A DNA stretch of 64,000 nucleotides from Hydractinia symbiolongicarpus (GCF_029227915.1 NC_079883.1:3658001-3722000), one strand, 5' to 3'. Numbered from the stretch's first letter, positions 46,384-60,103 are shown. A program made the numbers and translations. The notes: generated by a model not told the origin, from the letters alone.

Positions 46384-48639
46384 GCTGAATAATGTATAAT
46401 CACATTACGAAGTAAATTAGAGGCGTTTTTTTTAGGCGACCAATTTTTGTTGCCTTATCATTTCTTACTTAAGATGAGTGGCCGATTCACGATATAAATT
46501 ATAATACAAGCTTATTTTTTAATTAGTGTAGTGTGACCACGATAAGGCAAATAATCAAGGCACAAATATTAAAAAATGGCCGCGTTTTAGCTGTGTAAGC
46601 GACAGATTGCTTAGTTGCAAAAAAAAGGGTTTGGTAAAATATTTAAATGACTCAGGCTTACTTTCAGGAAATCTCTTATTAAAGTTGAGAAACATTTAGG
46701 CTGGACTCCAAACGTGTTTCTGGTGTAAAAAAAACAAGGATATATTTATATTTTTCTGCCTTCATCTAATTTAAATACAAGTTAAAAAGCAGAATAACAT
46801 TACCCCCTAACTTACAATACTGGACACACCCACTCGAGTTGTATAGCCTGCGTGACATAAAAGTCGGAGTACATTGAAACAACAAATTTCAATGACACCT
46901 GGTGTCACGTGAAATCAATAAGTAATTATTTAAACGTTTTTGACAAATTATCAAGGTTAAAAAATTTAAGAAAGCAAAAGAGGAAGATATATCAACCAAA
47001 GAGTCAAATGTTAATATCTTCTTTGAACTTAAGGTCAGGAGAAGATGCTCAAAGCATCTTTTAAAAAATCATGTTGTCATGGAAAAAACTAAATGAATGA
47101 CACATTCTAAAGAAATGTTTGCGTTTTTAGTGGCTTTATACGTTTCTTATCTATGATCCAATTTAATCGAATTTTTAGCCTGCTTTCGCGATTAGCAGGC
47201 AATAACATTGAATTTTATTTTATTAAATCTAAAAAGTTGAATAAGTAAAAGGAGTGAAAAGAGATACCTAAAAAGTTACTTCAGAGAATATAAAATATCT
47301 ATGAAAAAATGTTATCTTGTTTAAGCAAACTTATTTGTAGGTTTTGTTTGGCTGTATGTGAATTTATTTTATGTTTTGAGTTATTTGGCTTTAGACTTGT
47401 TCTGCAAAATACACGCAAGGGAATGAGCGTTTTCTTAGTAAAACCATTACATTCCCTTCCCAAACGTCTGTTAACAATAATGAGAAGGCTTTCTTCCTAA
47501 TGCCATATCGACTATTAGCATTGGTAAGATTTGACGAATCAAAAATAACAAATGCCAAATTAAGTAAATTTCCAGTTAAAAATTTAACGTAGACTTAATT
47601 TTTGTCCAAACGTGACATTAAATGATATTTAAAATTAAAAAGTTTGTTTTACTTTTGCCAGTGTCGCTGGTTAATTATCCAATAATTAACGGAACGGTTG
47701 ACACATATTTTGTCGTAGATCTCGACAAATTCTATTGGCAACATCTTTATTTTCGTTGCTGAGTCATCCTCAGAAAAACAGCAAAAAACACGTAGCTAAA
47801 GTAATAATTTCCTTTAATCACAACAAAATACTTGTTTATCGTAAGATATAATACCCCATCTTAATTGTCGTCAAATTAGCTAGGAATGGCATTAAGTCTC
47901 ACCGCAAATTTTAACAAATGACCTTTCTACCCTAAGTACCTGAAAAACGAGGGTGGTATATTTTTATTCAAATTTGCGTTTGCGGTAAAACTAAAAAAAG
48001 GTTTTATTTATACTCATATCTCTGTCATTTTATTTGATAATGGATCTTCGCTTTATAAATTGTGTCTTTTAAAAAAATCCACGCGAAACTAGAAAATCAT
48101 TGTTTGACTTGCCAACATAAATAGTTCAAGTCGTTTTACGTGAAAATATGTCTCTTCTTTGAATCGATCTTTTGTTACAAAGTAAATGTCCTATGATAGG
48201 GAAAACACAAAGCCGTGAGAAAATTTTCGTGCAGGGCTATATTATTATTTTTAAAAGGTAATTTTATGTCAAGCTAAAAAATATTCCTATTTAGGGATTA
48301 GCTTATTTTTTGTTGAAAATTCGGGTGAGAAAATTAACAAAACAAAACGAGACGAACCTCAGTGAAAGATTCTATCGTAAATACTCGACATAATTTTCTA
48401 ATTAAACGTAACGTAATTAAGCACATCTCATTTGCATGCCTAATCTTTTCTCAAAAACCTTCACATTAGAAATTTCCCTAAAATAGGATTTTAAACGTTT
48501 AAAATGTGACATGTGTCTCTGTTCTGTAAATTATCATTAATATTAGTTTTCTTTCCATAATCTGAGAAAACAAATTAAAGGAAGTTAAACTTTTTTGTTA
48601 TTAAAGATTAATTTGCACTGCTAGTTAACTCCCGTATTT

Positions 48640-49150
48640 GGTTTATCGTAAACTCTCTCATAAACCCTCGGCCTCTATTAAACGAACCTCTCCAATAAAC
48701 ACCCTTCAAGTATTTAAAAAGTTACTAACGCCCACTCTCTAATGAACGCCCACTCTCTCTTATTCCAGCAATTTATTTGTTACGAGTTTTTAATGAACAT
48801 GTAGGGTATGTGAGAAAATAAATAATTCGAGTTTTTTCGAGTTTAGTTCCACTCTCTAATAAACGCCCATCTCTAATTAACGCCCTTTTCTTCTGTTGCC
48901 AAGAAGGCATTTATCAGAATTATCCTCACTCCAGCAATTTATATTTTACGAGTTTATGCAACCTCGTTCCCAGCGCCTGTTGTCTCCCTTTATTTCAGAT
49001 GTTAGAAAAGATACAAGGATGATCATTTAGCTTATGTGAGAAAATAAATGTTCGGATTTCTTGGTTTTTAAACGCCCTTCTTCAACAAACGCCTCTCTAA
49101 AAAATCTCGAAAATTAGATATACGCCCAGGGTGTTTGAGCATTACCGGCA
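48640..49150. repeat. Dispersed repeat block built of CTCTCTAATAAACGCCC-like units
   Basis: The words CTCTAATGAACGCCCACTCT, CTCTCTAATAAACGCCCATC, CTTCTTCAACAAACGCC and TCTCCAATAAACACCC recur at irregular spacing. TTTATTTCAGATG-like and GAGAAAATAAAT segments also occur twice (48810 and 49038). This suggests nested or duplicated copies of one element. Confidence 0.55.
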
Positions 49151-52100
49151 CCCTTCTCTCTCTCCCCACTTACCCCCCCCCCTTCCCCCCTGCAAACCTT
49201 TACCCTCTCGTCAGACGTAATCTCACTGCCCATCATAACTTTTAAATGTTATTTACTACGGACATTTTAATTATCAGTATAATGCTTACCATCGCCAAGT
49301 AATTATGACGCGAGGGGGAGAGCAGGAAATCAAAAAAAGTCTAAAAATCTCCACTCATTCATACAATATACTATAATCAAAAAATGCTTTATTAAAAATA
49401 TAACGCAGTTTCCAAGATTCAGTAAAAAATAAAGGTAAGTTTAACTGTCTTCCAAAAAAAATTGTGAAATTTCTTTCTTTGATAGGAGACGTATTTAAAG
49501 TTAATAGTCTTCATCATGATAATAGATGCATTCATAAATTTCTTTAAATTGGTCTCACGCGTTATATTTCTACGTGGGATGGTAGAATTTTATAATAAAG
49601 TTAAATTTGAGGTATGCTATCCTATTTACTGTTTGTGTGTCAACTTTGCAGCGATCGTAAGGAGGGAGAAACCGACAATTGTTCCGAATTACGTTGGATT
49701 ATAAACTGGTTGTGTTTTTTTTAGCTTGGTATGTTTTTCGTAGATATATCTGTAAGCTAAATAACTTTAATTTTAAGCGACTAAGCTTTAAGTCTCTCTG
49801 ATATATTTTTAATTGCATTATAAAAAAGTTTTTTTTTGAATGTCCGAAGTTCTAATTGCAAAATAAAGTGTTATTAACTCGCTAAAAACATAAAACTTTC
49901 TCACCAACTTTCTCAAATATTATAATCTGTCCCATATTAGCTACCACACATAATTTGAGTCTATTACATATGAAACTTTAAAAAATATAAAAATTGGCAT
50001 TTTTTTCAGGACTATAAGGTAAACAAGCTTAAAAAATCTAAATTACCCAGATTACAACATTTTTTTAAAAAGTTTTGTTTATAAGAAAACATATTGTGAG
50101 AGGAAACCAAGTAATTTATTTTTCAAAGTTTAATAGTTCCGTTTCCATAATTTTTTAAAAGTAGGAAAAAGCTGGCAAACAGAAGTTAACCTTTGTAGCT
50201 AATGTAATGGTAATTTGGCTAAAAACTTGTTTAATAGCTTCACCCTAGACAAATTAGGTAGGAAAGGGTCAATTCGATTTCTTTTCTCAGGTGTCATTTA
50301 AAGTATTTTTCCACCACAAAATCTAGTTTTCTGTCTGTCAGTTGAATTAGGGTGCTCAAATAACAGCTTCTTAGGGTTGATCTTCTACACCAGGGTGCAT
50401 TCTCAGATCTTAACTATGCTAAGAATATTTCAGGATGATTTTTGCCCCAAAGTTAGGAATATTAATGCAGGAACAAAAAAACACTCTTTTCGTGCAATAT
50501 CGAAAAGAGTGTTACCTATTGGGCAATTTTTTTATAGTCCTGATAGATTAGCCCTGGGCTGTAATAACATGAAGATCTTTTGTTCCCAACTTCCAACATT
50601 TTTTGGATAATTTCAGGCAACGTTGGTTTAATGTTAAATTCTTACCTAACCGAAAGTAAACCGTTACAGTACAATGCGATTTGAAATCAGAAAAAGAGAA
50701 GAAAAAAATTATTCCATAAATCAATGCAATTATCTCCAGGACATAAAATAGTAGCAAAGTCACACCCTGTATGATTCCTGTTATCTTGAGAAATAATTTA
50801 TTCTTTGTATCAAAATTAGTTATATTAATTAGCTTACAAATCTGTTTTCAATACAGTTGCTTTCAAACTCGAAAAAAATACGTGTAAGGGGTTACAGTGT
50901 ACAGAATGGGGTCAAGTCATAGGAAATAATTTATACCTAGTTATGGTCAGAGCAAAAATTATGAGTATACTGTAATGTCTGGTTCTAAATGGCTGCTCGA
51001 CAAAACTTGTTACACGACGTATTTCAAAGGTGACGTACGGCAAACGACAAGACAGGCATGGTTTGTCGCGACACACTCAACGTACGATTTAGCAAATAGT
51101 ACACCATTTTTCAGAAGTTGTTTATAAAGACGTTCTGCTCAGCTCTTTAAAAATGAATTAACTTGTCCTTTAATACATGCTTTTAGGCTTCTATACCTTT
51201 TCAGTTCTTTTGTTTTTAAACTTTTTTGAAGAAGTTTACTGATTAAAATTACAAAGTTTTTACAACAGAACTTTTCGAAAACTTTCCTTCACTCATTGTT
51301 ACCGCAAGAAGATTCGTACAATGTGAAACCAGTTCATAGCGGAGCTTTCTCTGGATGCCACCAAATCTTGGTTAAACTCGCACAGAAAAACTCAGCAATA
51401 AAATACTTTTTTATTATTGTTTTAGAGTCCTATGAGATAAAAGATATGTTTACCTTATTAATAGCATGCAACGGAAAAGAAAAATTAATTTCTTTCTTGC
51501 TTTGTCCATATTTTAAGCTTCTTTAAACTTCGCTAGTCTTTTATAGCTGTCGTATTTTTACTTTATTTAAAACCAGGGAACTGTTGCAAAAGCCTAAACT
51601 GTTCTTATTTTTTTATACATCCAACCAGACATTATTTTGTTCTAATATTTGGAACAACACAAAACTTAAAAACTACAACTCCCGCACTACAATTCCGAAA
51701 AATTCTGCCTTAAAAAGATATATCTCCAAGTTTGTTGTCCTTCTAAACTCTATCTTAAACGGAAAATGTGGGATCAAAATAAGTGTAAGGTGAAAATATT
51801 TTTTGAAATAAAAAAAATAGCTAGTTTTAAGATCTTCAAGGAGTTAGAGACAAAAGGGTCAATATAAAAGATGAAAATAAGCCCGAATCCTTGTGGTTCC
51901 GAGGTCCAAGTAGTCAGAATAGATTTTATTTTTTATGCTGTTTCTCATCTCTGCACTTCTGTTTTAAATTAAAAAACATTCGAAATTTTTTTGTATTCGA
52001 ATGTTTACAATTTATGAAGACTTTGCATTGCCATGGTAGCTATACACTTTCTGAAAATCAACATCTTTGTCAGATAGAACAGTAAGTAGCTAACAAAGGG

Positions 52101-55100
52101 TTATAATGATATTTGTGAGGGTATTGTGAGAAAAATTGTAAAATTTTTGTCTCAAGAGAAGGGGAACATAATGTTGTCAACATTAAACTATGAAAATAAA
52201 CTACCTTTATTCTTTACTCAAATCCAACTTGACTGAAAGATAGAACACCACTGGAAAAGAAGCAGAAAAAAACAGCTAATGAAAAAACGCAGCCTATAAG
52301 AACCTGGCAAATTTGGACTGCTAAAGAAGAGTAGAGTTAAACTAACGAATGTCTCTCCGTTAATAAGATTTCAGCTATCCTGGAGTATTTTAACAAGTCA
52401 ACGCATTTTGTTAAGAAACCAAGCAAAGGATTGAGTTAGATTTCTTATTAAGTATTTCATGAATTTAGTACCAAAAGTCCTGATGTGGTTTCTTAAGAAT
52501 GAAGGGTAATTTATCAAATATTAAATATTGCGTGTACGTGTCATCATTGAAATTTGTGAGTACTTAACAAACAAAGAATAACAACTGAAGTTTAAAGAAA
52601 AGTTGATGCCTTCTTTAAATTCGTGTTGTGAGCGAAAGAAAGTATGATATTAATGCAGTACATAAACCAAAGCTATTTTTTTAAGTGAATACACGTTTTT
52701 TTTATAAGAAACTTGGTGAAGGGTCTAGTTCTAAAAAATTTCTTAATTTTAGTCTAAATTTAAAATGTTTTTAGTTCTAAAGGTTTCTTATTCGGTTTCT
52801 TTTTTTTTCTCAATATTTAACATTTTTGGTGAATCCAAATTTAAACAAAGTCGCTTGCTTCATTTTTAAAAATCGTCTTTTAAATAATTTCTTTTGTTTT
52901 ACCTTGAAAATAAAAACGTACGATGTTTAAATTCGTTCGAAACAAAATTGTCTCTGCAATATAATATAGCTTCAATTAAATAAAAGTTTTCCGTTCAAAA
53001 CAATTTCTTTAAATAAAAAGTCAAATATGGAAAAAAAGTTTTTTATTTAGGAAAATAACCATAAAAATGCGCTGCATCAGTAAATTTCCTAAAAATATAT
53101 AGGTGGTAGTACTTGCTTTCTTATAAATGACATGTTTTGCCACTTTTTTAATTCCAGAAAAATTAAAAATAGTCTGACTTCCTTTAAATACATATAAAAA
53201 TTTCTTTTAATACTTTTAAAAATATACCACCCACGAGCCAAACCTTATCCAGTGCACAGGAATACATGTATAAATCCAATTAGCTAGCATTCTTTAAACA
53301 CCTGTTGAGAAAATATTATGCAGAACTTGGCTATTAGCAGCAGTCGCTGAGTTATTAAACAAAAAATATTTTTCGAATATATAATTGCTAGATTTCGATA
53401 AAATAAAAAAGGATATATTTTTTTGCACGTGTTGATAAGAGAAGGGAAAAAACAGTTTACGAAAATATACGACGATATATCATTTTCTGTCAATCCCATT
53501 TGGAAGTAATCATTACAGCTAATCACTTGTCTAGTTAATTTTTTTTTCGTGAAATAAAAACAAAATAATTGCACATTTTTTTGTACATGCCAACTTGTCC
53601 TTTTCTTTGTGCGATTAGAAAAGATATTTCGCTTGTCGTTATGACAGCAAAATTGCGCTTAATGTGTCGCTATTGCAGATTACGAAATAAGACTGCGCTT
53701 TACGCTCCACACATGTTTTTATAAAGGAAAGAACAAAATGATTGATGAGAGAGAATTAGATTTTTAAATTACACCGCACGATAATCGGATAACATTTATA
53801 CTATTTTTTTCCGTCAATAATTTTTTCATTAATTTTTTATTAAAAACGTTCTTTTTAAATCTTTTATTAAGTTTTTGTTAAATCAGAGACATTGAAAACA
53901 TCTTCTTTGCCAAAAACAATTAGTTTTCTATAATTTAATATTAGCGTTCATTGCTATTTTTCATATGAGGAAATCAAATAGAGGGTTTTTAACGATTTCC
54001 TTGGTTCTACCAAATTGTCGTTAAAAATGTTATACAAGCATGCTTGCTTCAACGCACTTAGCTACTAGCCACTCACTAATGTATCTAATTCGCTTTATAA
54101 TTTCGTTGGGTTTGTTAAAATATAATGATTTATAAACCTCCTGGGCACTAGGTTTCTATACCTAATTAGATTTTTATTCTCCTCTTTTCTTTATGGTTTT
54201 AGCTTGCCCTATCTATGGTGTCTGGTTTCATGGTGTAAAGCGGAAAAATTGATGACTTTAAAGTATAGAATATAGCTAAAATGTCTCGTGAGTTAGTCGG
54301 AAAACATTTGACAAGACAGCCTGCCGCAAAAACCAAAAATACTTTTATAATGTTCAATATTATTTTAAGAAATATACCATAAATTATTTTGTTTCTAAAG
54401 TGAAAACAGAGAAAACAACAGAAGCAAGACGTGATGATTTTCCCGCGAAAAATGTTCAGCGGCATTACATTCCTTGTGTCACTTTCATCAGAGAAAGACT
54501 TTTTATCAAGTTTCGACAAGAAATATTTTTGGAGTTACATTCAAAGTTGGGATTTCTGTTTGCTTGCTTGTTTGTTGTTTGCTATTGTTGTTGTTTATTG
54601 TTTTGTTGTTGTTGTTGTTGTTTTTGTTGCTATCGTTATTGTTATTGTAATATGTTTTGATTTTAGAATTCTGCTTTTTTTTGGTAGGCTTCTAGGCTGA
54701 ATTTTCCCTGTTAATAATTTATTTTTTAATTTAATTCAAAAAAGCATATTTTCACATAAAAAGAGATTCTTTTTCAAAAAAAGGTGGTCCCAACAAAAAT
54801 ATTTTGACGGCGTGGTGTAATTATAAAGCATTCGACAACATGCAGTAATTACGGCGAAACTCACATACTTAAATTTTTTTAATAACAAAAAATCCTCGTC
54901 ATTAAAATTCATATCGGTTCATCTTTTTTTACTTATTAAATTGTTTTATGTTGAATTTTTATCATATTATTATTGCGTATTTGTTTCTTTTCAAAAAAAG
55001 TTAAAAAAAGCTTTTCTCTGTATAGTAAAATATTTTTTCTTTAAATCTTCACCATGACAACCAATAAAGTTGTCGCTTCACGCGCTAATGCATCCAATTT

Positions 55101-57621
55101 TACGGTAACCTGTATAAAAAACATCATTTTTTTTCTCAATTTTTATCTACCCCTTTTACTCAAATTTACATGCATAATCAAAATTATCTTTTAATTTATT
55201 AAAATTAAGTTTTTTCAAAAAATCAAAGATCAATTTCGAAAGAAACGCATTTAATTGGTTAATAATAGCCCATAACTACCACGGAGGTCCTTTATGATTG
55301 GTTGAAATTTTTTTTAATAACATATTACAAACCGTGAAATAATACAAGACTTAATTACTAGCCTATAGAGTTTTAAGTAATATATTAGCGAGTTTATTGC
55401 CTAAACAGAGTCGCTGCTTATTAACATTGTTTGAGCTTATTATACATGTATTGTATTTTTATCAGCCGTGTATTATAAATTTGCGTTTTATGTAAATCCT
55501 GTTATTTTGACGGGGGTTTAATATAAATAATAAACTGAGCTATGGTATGTTTATTCTCCGTAAGTACTTACAAAGATATTATGGTTTTTACACATAATTT
55601 TAATTTTTTTTAATTCATATTTCAATTCGGTTTTCATTTCAATGTATTTTTCGTTTTTATATTAATTGTTGATGTATTTAAGAAATTTAAAAGGACAGAT
55701 TTAAGATGGAAGTGATGGAAGTTATCAACGAAAATTAGTTTGTGGGGAGTTGTTTTGTGGTTTTAATGTACACGCTAGATTTTCTTTGAAAAAGGTGAAT
55801 AATTCTGTTCAAAGAAATGCTTTGTCAGCAAAAAACTTTGGGTTGGGAACATTGTTGAACGTTGTTAGCTTGTGGAGGGACTCTGAATGTTATTTTTAGC
55901 CTCTTGTGTTTTGAAATATTTCACCGCTGTTTTCCACTGAAAAAACACGTTCTTTATTTTTTTACTAATTCTGAACATTACCGTTTTCATTAATGTGTTT
56001 TAATGAAAGATTGTATAGATTTTTTGGTCATGTTTTGACTACATTACCTAAGATTTGGTAATTTAAAATTAAATTTGTTTGTTTGTTTGGTTGGTTGTTT
56101 ATGTGTTAGTGTTAAAATTTAAAATTTCCCTCCCTTGAAGATATTTATAACGAGCCTTTAAATGCTTAATGTATAGACAGTCGAACTTCTCCGATGTGAC
56201 TGAATGACGTCACAGTTTTAATTTTTTGTTTATATAACATGAAAGAAAACGATCTTTCACTGTTTCACTATACAAGATAAAACTTCTACCGCGAAGTTAA
56301 AATTTTAGCGAATCGTTTTTTATTCTTTTGATTTCATTGAAGTGTTTGTTTTTATGTATTTACAGTATGGTGAAAAGATTTCATCATGTTGTTTAGACAG
56401 TGTTATTTTTTGAGCATTTATCAATATTATTTTAACCGGTTCCAAATAATCTTATATCACGATTTGCATTTGTCTGAGAGAAAGTAAAAATAAAATCTAC
56501 GGTATTGTTAAAGGCAATTGTTTTACACTAATTTTGTATCACCCTTTTTAATAAATCTTTATGCCCATGTGTTGAATAATAAATCTATTTTGCAGAGGCG
56601 TTTTAACTAATTTTTTTATTATTGTTGTCAGTTCCAGTTGACAAGATGACAGATACGCGTTATAAATGTTGAGGCTGAAAACCTCAAAATTATTTCATCT
56701 TCGTGGCAATATAAGTATTTTTATTAATAAATAGATACACCTTTAAATATAATTTAACAAGCAAAGCAAATGAAATTTAAGTCAATGAATCTAAATTCGC
56801 ATATAATCGCGAATTTTTTTTCTATTTTGTTTTTATGCTGACTAAAATGTTTTTTTTTCAACAACAACAAAAAAAACATTCTGTTTTTTTTTTCTGTTAC
56901 GTGTTCGCATTCACCGCTCGTGTTGCGTGAAAAAGGTTTTTATTATCCGAAATATAAATCATTCATAATATGTCTTGCATAGAACAAATACATTTCGCGT
57001 TTTTTCTTCAAATTATAAAATTTCCTTTTTCTTTTCATTCTCTATTTATACACTTTTTTTATTTTCGTTTTATTATATACAACTGTAATAACAAAAGAAT
57101 TTTTTTCGCGAAAAAATAAAAACCGTCCCCCCGTCTATTTTAATAATTTATAATTTTAGCATTTAAAATTTTTATGTAAATTCTTTAATCTCGACCTAAT
57201 AACGCTACGCATTTGCGCGGAACCGCGAAGAGAAGACTCGCAATAAATACAAATTTGCGGTTCAAGTTAGTCTGCCGTTGAGGAGGTGAACACATTTTTT
57301 AATTATACGCAATGGTGATTTTTTCTCGCTAAGTGAAATTTTATACACACAACAAACTTTTTGTTCACGAGATCAAACGTGTTTCGTTAAAATTAATGTG
57401 AGGTTTTAAAAAAACTTATTTTAAAGTTGCATTTTATTTTATTTTGTTTATTTTTCGGATGTATTTAAATTTATTTATTTATTTGTTATTTCACTTTTTT
57501 GTTATTTATTTTTATTTATATTTGTTTATTAGATATAGTCTACGAATATGTAAAAATAATATAAGCGATTTATGAAATAATAAGCCAAACAATGTACAAC
57601 AACGTATTACTTTTCTTTTAG

Positions 57622-57686
57622 GCTAACAACAAAATCACAAGCTACAACCCAACGTCGCATATACCGTCCCAAGATTACATGACACT
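57622..57686 (+). other. 5' UTR part of the coding exon of the HTH gene
   Basis: A strong acceptor (TTTTCTTTTAG ending at 57621) precedes the start codon by 65 bases, so the gene probably has an upstream non-coding exon. A candidate donor (GAGGAG followed by GTGAAC at about 57284) exists but is not proven. Confidence 0.5.
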
Positions 57687-59810
57687 ATGTCTGCAGTAGC
57701 TATGAGCGTACCTTCAATGGTTGATACATTTCATGACAGAGGTCCAACGATGTTATCCGATCGCCCTTCTATGTTATCCGATAACCCATCCATGTTATCC
57801 GATAGTCCGTCAATGCTATCCAGTGCTCCTTCTATGATTGAGAGTAGGGGATCTTACACGGATCGACCAAGTATGATAGCTGAGGATAACAATAAACCAG
57901 AAAGTGATGAGGACAGTCTTGTTAGCCCAGACGATTTAGTTAATCATTCGCAAAAGCAAGTCACCTCAAGTAAACGAGGTAAAAGAAAGAAGTATCAAAA
58001 ATATACACCAGAGGATCGTTTCGCTATTGGCAAATACTGCTTTGAGCATGGACCTGCAGCTGCTCGTAAAGCATTTCAAGAGCGATACCCTGAAATGAGC
58101 GAAAGTGTAACGAGAGGTTTTCGAGATAAGTATAAAATGATCATTGGAGAATCAGCGGTTTACGAGTTTGAGCAAAGAAGACGAAGAGAATTAAACAAAA
58201 GAACTGCTCCGTTGCCAAGAGGAAGACCAAGAAAATACAAGCCAGTTGAATTTGATGATGATTTGCCTGCTACTATGGTACCAAGGAGCATCACTCCTCC
58301 GACACCAATACTTCCTCGACCCACAATGTCGCCTCTGCTAATTGTGGCGAAAAACACAACGCCACCTCCACTGATTGCTCCAAAACAGACTGTGACCTCG
58401 CCGTTACTAGTTACGCGAAATTCGACACCTCCCTTACTGGTTACGCGAAATCCGACGTCTCCGTTACCAGTTACGAGAAATCCGAGTCCACCTTTATCAA
58501 TGACCACAAGAAAATTGAGTCCTGTTGTGGCTGCTAAGGAAACAAAGAATACAGAGGCCCAGAACGAGGCAGAAAAGTTCTTGAAAGTTAGAAGTTACTC
58601 AACGAAGGATATTACACGGATAGGAAAAATGTGTGCTGAAGATGGAATTCATGCTACTCGTTTGCAATTAGAAGTCGAGTTCCCAGAACTAACGGACGAT
58701 CTGATTTTAAAGTTTCATAAGAAATATTTAGAGAGCGAAGGTGTGCTAACACAGCCGCAGGTGTTTATCTTGGAGGGCGGAGATTCCGTTTCGACTACCT
58801 TGAAAACCATGGCAACAGCTACAAGTATAACAACGCAATCCGACATGCGACAGAGATATGACAATATAGTTCAGTCGTCGTTTCAGCCGACAGAATCACG
58901 TGCCGTACACTCAATAAGCAGAGACTATGCACTTGTGAGAGAACGTTCATTCGATGAACAACGTGTAATCTCAATGCCAGCTGCAGCAACAAGAGAAAAT
59001 GGTTTTCGCTCACCTCAACCTGTGCACACTTTATCGCGCCCGGTGTCGTCAGTTGGGTCTGGAGCGAGAATAACAGGACACGCTTCTCCTATTATCCATT
59101 ACCCAAAAGTACATAGCGAAGTTGAATATCATTACCATGGCATACATGAGACTAGAGGAATTAAACGTGAATACAGCTCTGCGATGGAGACTGATAGCTA
59201 CGGCGGAGGAGGTTATCCGTACGACAGGCATGCTTACGATCGAAGATCGACTGAGATGAGCAACGGTGTCAACGATATTGTTAATAATGAAACTGCTAGT
59301 GCGCGTGCTAAGCGGTTTAAATATCAGAAATACACGCCAGAAGATCGATATAATATCGGTAAGTTATGTAACGATATTGGTCTTGGCGCGACTGTGAAAG
59401 TTTACAGGGAGCAATTCCCAAGACTGAACGAAAGCGTAGTCAGAACGTTTCGAAATAAGTATCGTGAGTTACTTCAAAAAGGAAATGGTACCCCAACAGC
59501 GGAAGCCATTGAAAGAAAACCCAGCCGGCGCTCCATATCGGGACTCATTGAAAACGAGGTTGTTTCGCAGTTGCGCCAGTTTAAAATTTCCCAAATCGAG
59601 TTGTCACCAAATTTAGTAATTGCTGTGAGTGAGAATGTTATCGCTTCGAAAGATCCACGAGAAAGCGCGGGGATGAAGGCTATGATCAATAAAGAATGGG
59701 CAAATTCGTTGCTATGGAAACACAAACTTATCGAGAAACCTGCGATTAACACGAACAATGTCTGTTGTGAAAGATGCAAGTGTGTTTTAGTCTGTCCGAA
59801 ATGTAATTAA
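57687..59810 (+). CDS. Transposase-derived DNA-binding protein with three HTH-like modules, AT-hook and Cys-rich tail
   Basis: A 707-residue protein in one exon. Residues 21-63 are a repeat of SDxPSML units. Residues 103-153 (KYQKYTPEDRFAIGKYC ... ESVTRGFRDKY) and 546-596 (KYQKYTPEDRYNIGKLC ... ESVVRTFRNKY) are two close copies of a helix-turn-helix-like module. Residues 302-348 (SYSTKDITRIGKMC ... DLILKFHKKY) are a third, diverged copy. Between them lie a basic stretch (KRGKRKK), an AT-hook (PRGRPRK, 177-183) and Pro-rich LVTRNPT repeats. Residues 615-690 (ending WANSLLWKHKLIEK) resemble the CENPB-like second DNA-binding region of pogo-type transposase relatives abundant in cnidarians. The C-terminus is CCERCKCVLVCPKC, a possible zinc knuckle. 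There is no DDE catalytic domain. Likely a nuclear DNA-binding regulator; target unknown. The family assignment rests on recalled patterns. Confidence 0.85.
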   Translation: MSAVAMSVPSMVDTFHDRGPTMLSDRPSMLSDNPSMLSDSPSMLSSAPSMIESRGSYTDRPSMIAEDNNKPESDEDSLVSPDDLVNHSQKQVTSSKRGKRKKYQKYTPEDRFAIGKYCFEHGPAAARKAFQERYPEMSESVTRGFRDKYKMIIGESAVYEFEQRRRRELNKRTAPLPRGRPRKYKPVEFDDDLPATMVPRSITPPTPILPRPTMSPLLIVAKNTTPPPLIAPKQTVTSPLLVTRNSTPPLLVTRNPTSPLPVTRNPSPPLSMTTRKLSPVVAAKETKNTEAQNEAEKFLKVRSYSTKDITRIGKMCAEDGIHATRLQLEVEFPELTDDLILKFHKKYLESEGVLTQPQVFILEGGDSVSTTLKTMATATSITTQSDMRQRYDNIVQSSFQPTESRAVHSISRDYALVRERSFDEQRVISMPAAATRENGFRSPQPVHTLSRPVSSVGSGARITGHASPIIHYPKVHSEVEYHYHGIHETRGIKREYSSAMETDSYGGGGYPYDRHAYDRRSTEMSNGVNDIVNNETASARAKRFKYQKYTPEDRYNIGKLCNDIGLGATVKVYREQFPRLNESVVRTFRNKYRELLQKGNGTPTAEAIERKPSRRSISGLIENEVVSQLRQFKISQIELSPNLVIAVSENVIASKDPRESAGMKAMINKEWANSLLWKHKLIEKPAINTNNVCCERCKCVLVCPKCN

Positions 59811-60097
59811 GCGAGGCAAACTAATCGAGCAATCATTAATGATATTGCAGAAACATTTTGAGGCTGAGAGAGAGAGATAGATTTTGAAATCAATTTTATA
59901 TAGCTTTTACTTACTTTTTCACCAAATTGACTTTGTATATATTTTTTGGGATAAACCTATTTATTTTTTCGTTTGTACTATATTTTGTTTTTTATTATTG
60001 TATAATCGAAACTAAACGTAAGCGAGATTTTAAATTGTTTTTTGACTTTTTTATAAAACAATGAGAATATTTGCACTCAAAAGTTATAAGGATTAAG

Positions 60098-60103
60098 AAT
60101 AAA
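60098..60103 (+). terminator. Candidate poly(A) signal of the HTH gene
   Basis: AATAAA, 288 bases after the TAA; the first exact hexamer downstream. Confidence 0.5.

Larger units (their letters stand above)
43517..57621. other. 14-kb stretch without recognised coding exons
   Basis: Very AT-rich. I found no exon with family similarity or consistent splice sites. It contains foldback elements at 46057-46133 and 46308-46383, a CTCTCTAATAAACGCCC-rich repeat block at 48640-49150, a relative of the 8.2-kb repeat at 50309, and GTT microsatellite at 54570-54640. No PX-domain exon for the kinesin is visible here. The right end must contain the promoter and 5' UTR exon(s) of the 57.7-kb gene. Confidence 0.5.

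Noticed and set aside
54400-54700. Hydrophobic Cys/Val-rich open frames
   Set aside because: Produced by a GTT microsatellite; no splice or family support.
58160-58507. Minus-strand open frame of 115 codons
   Set aside because: Shadow of the Pro/Thr-rich repeats of the HTH gene on the other strand.
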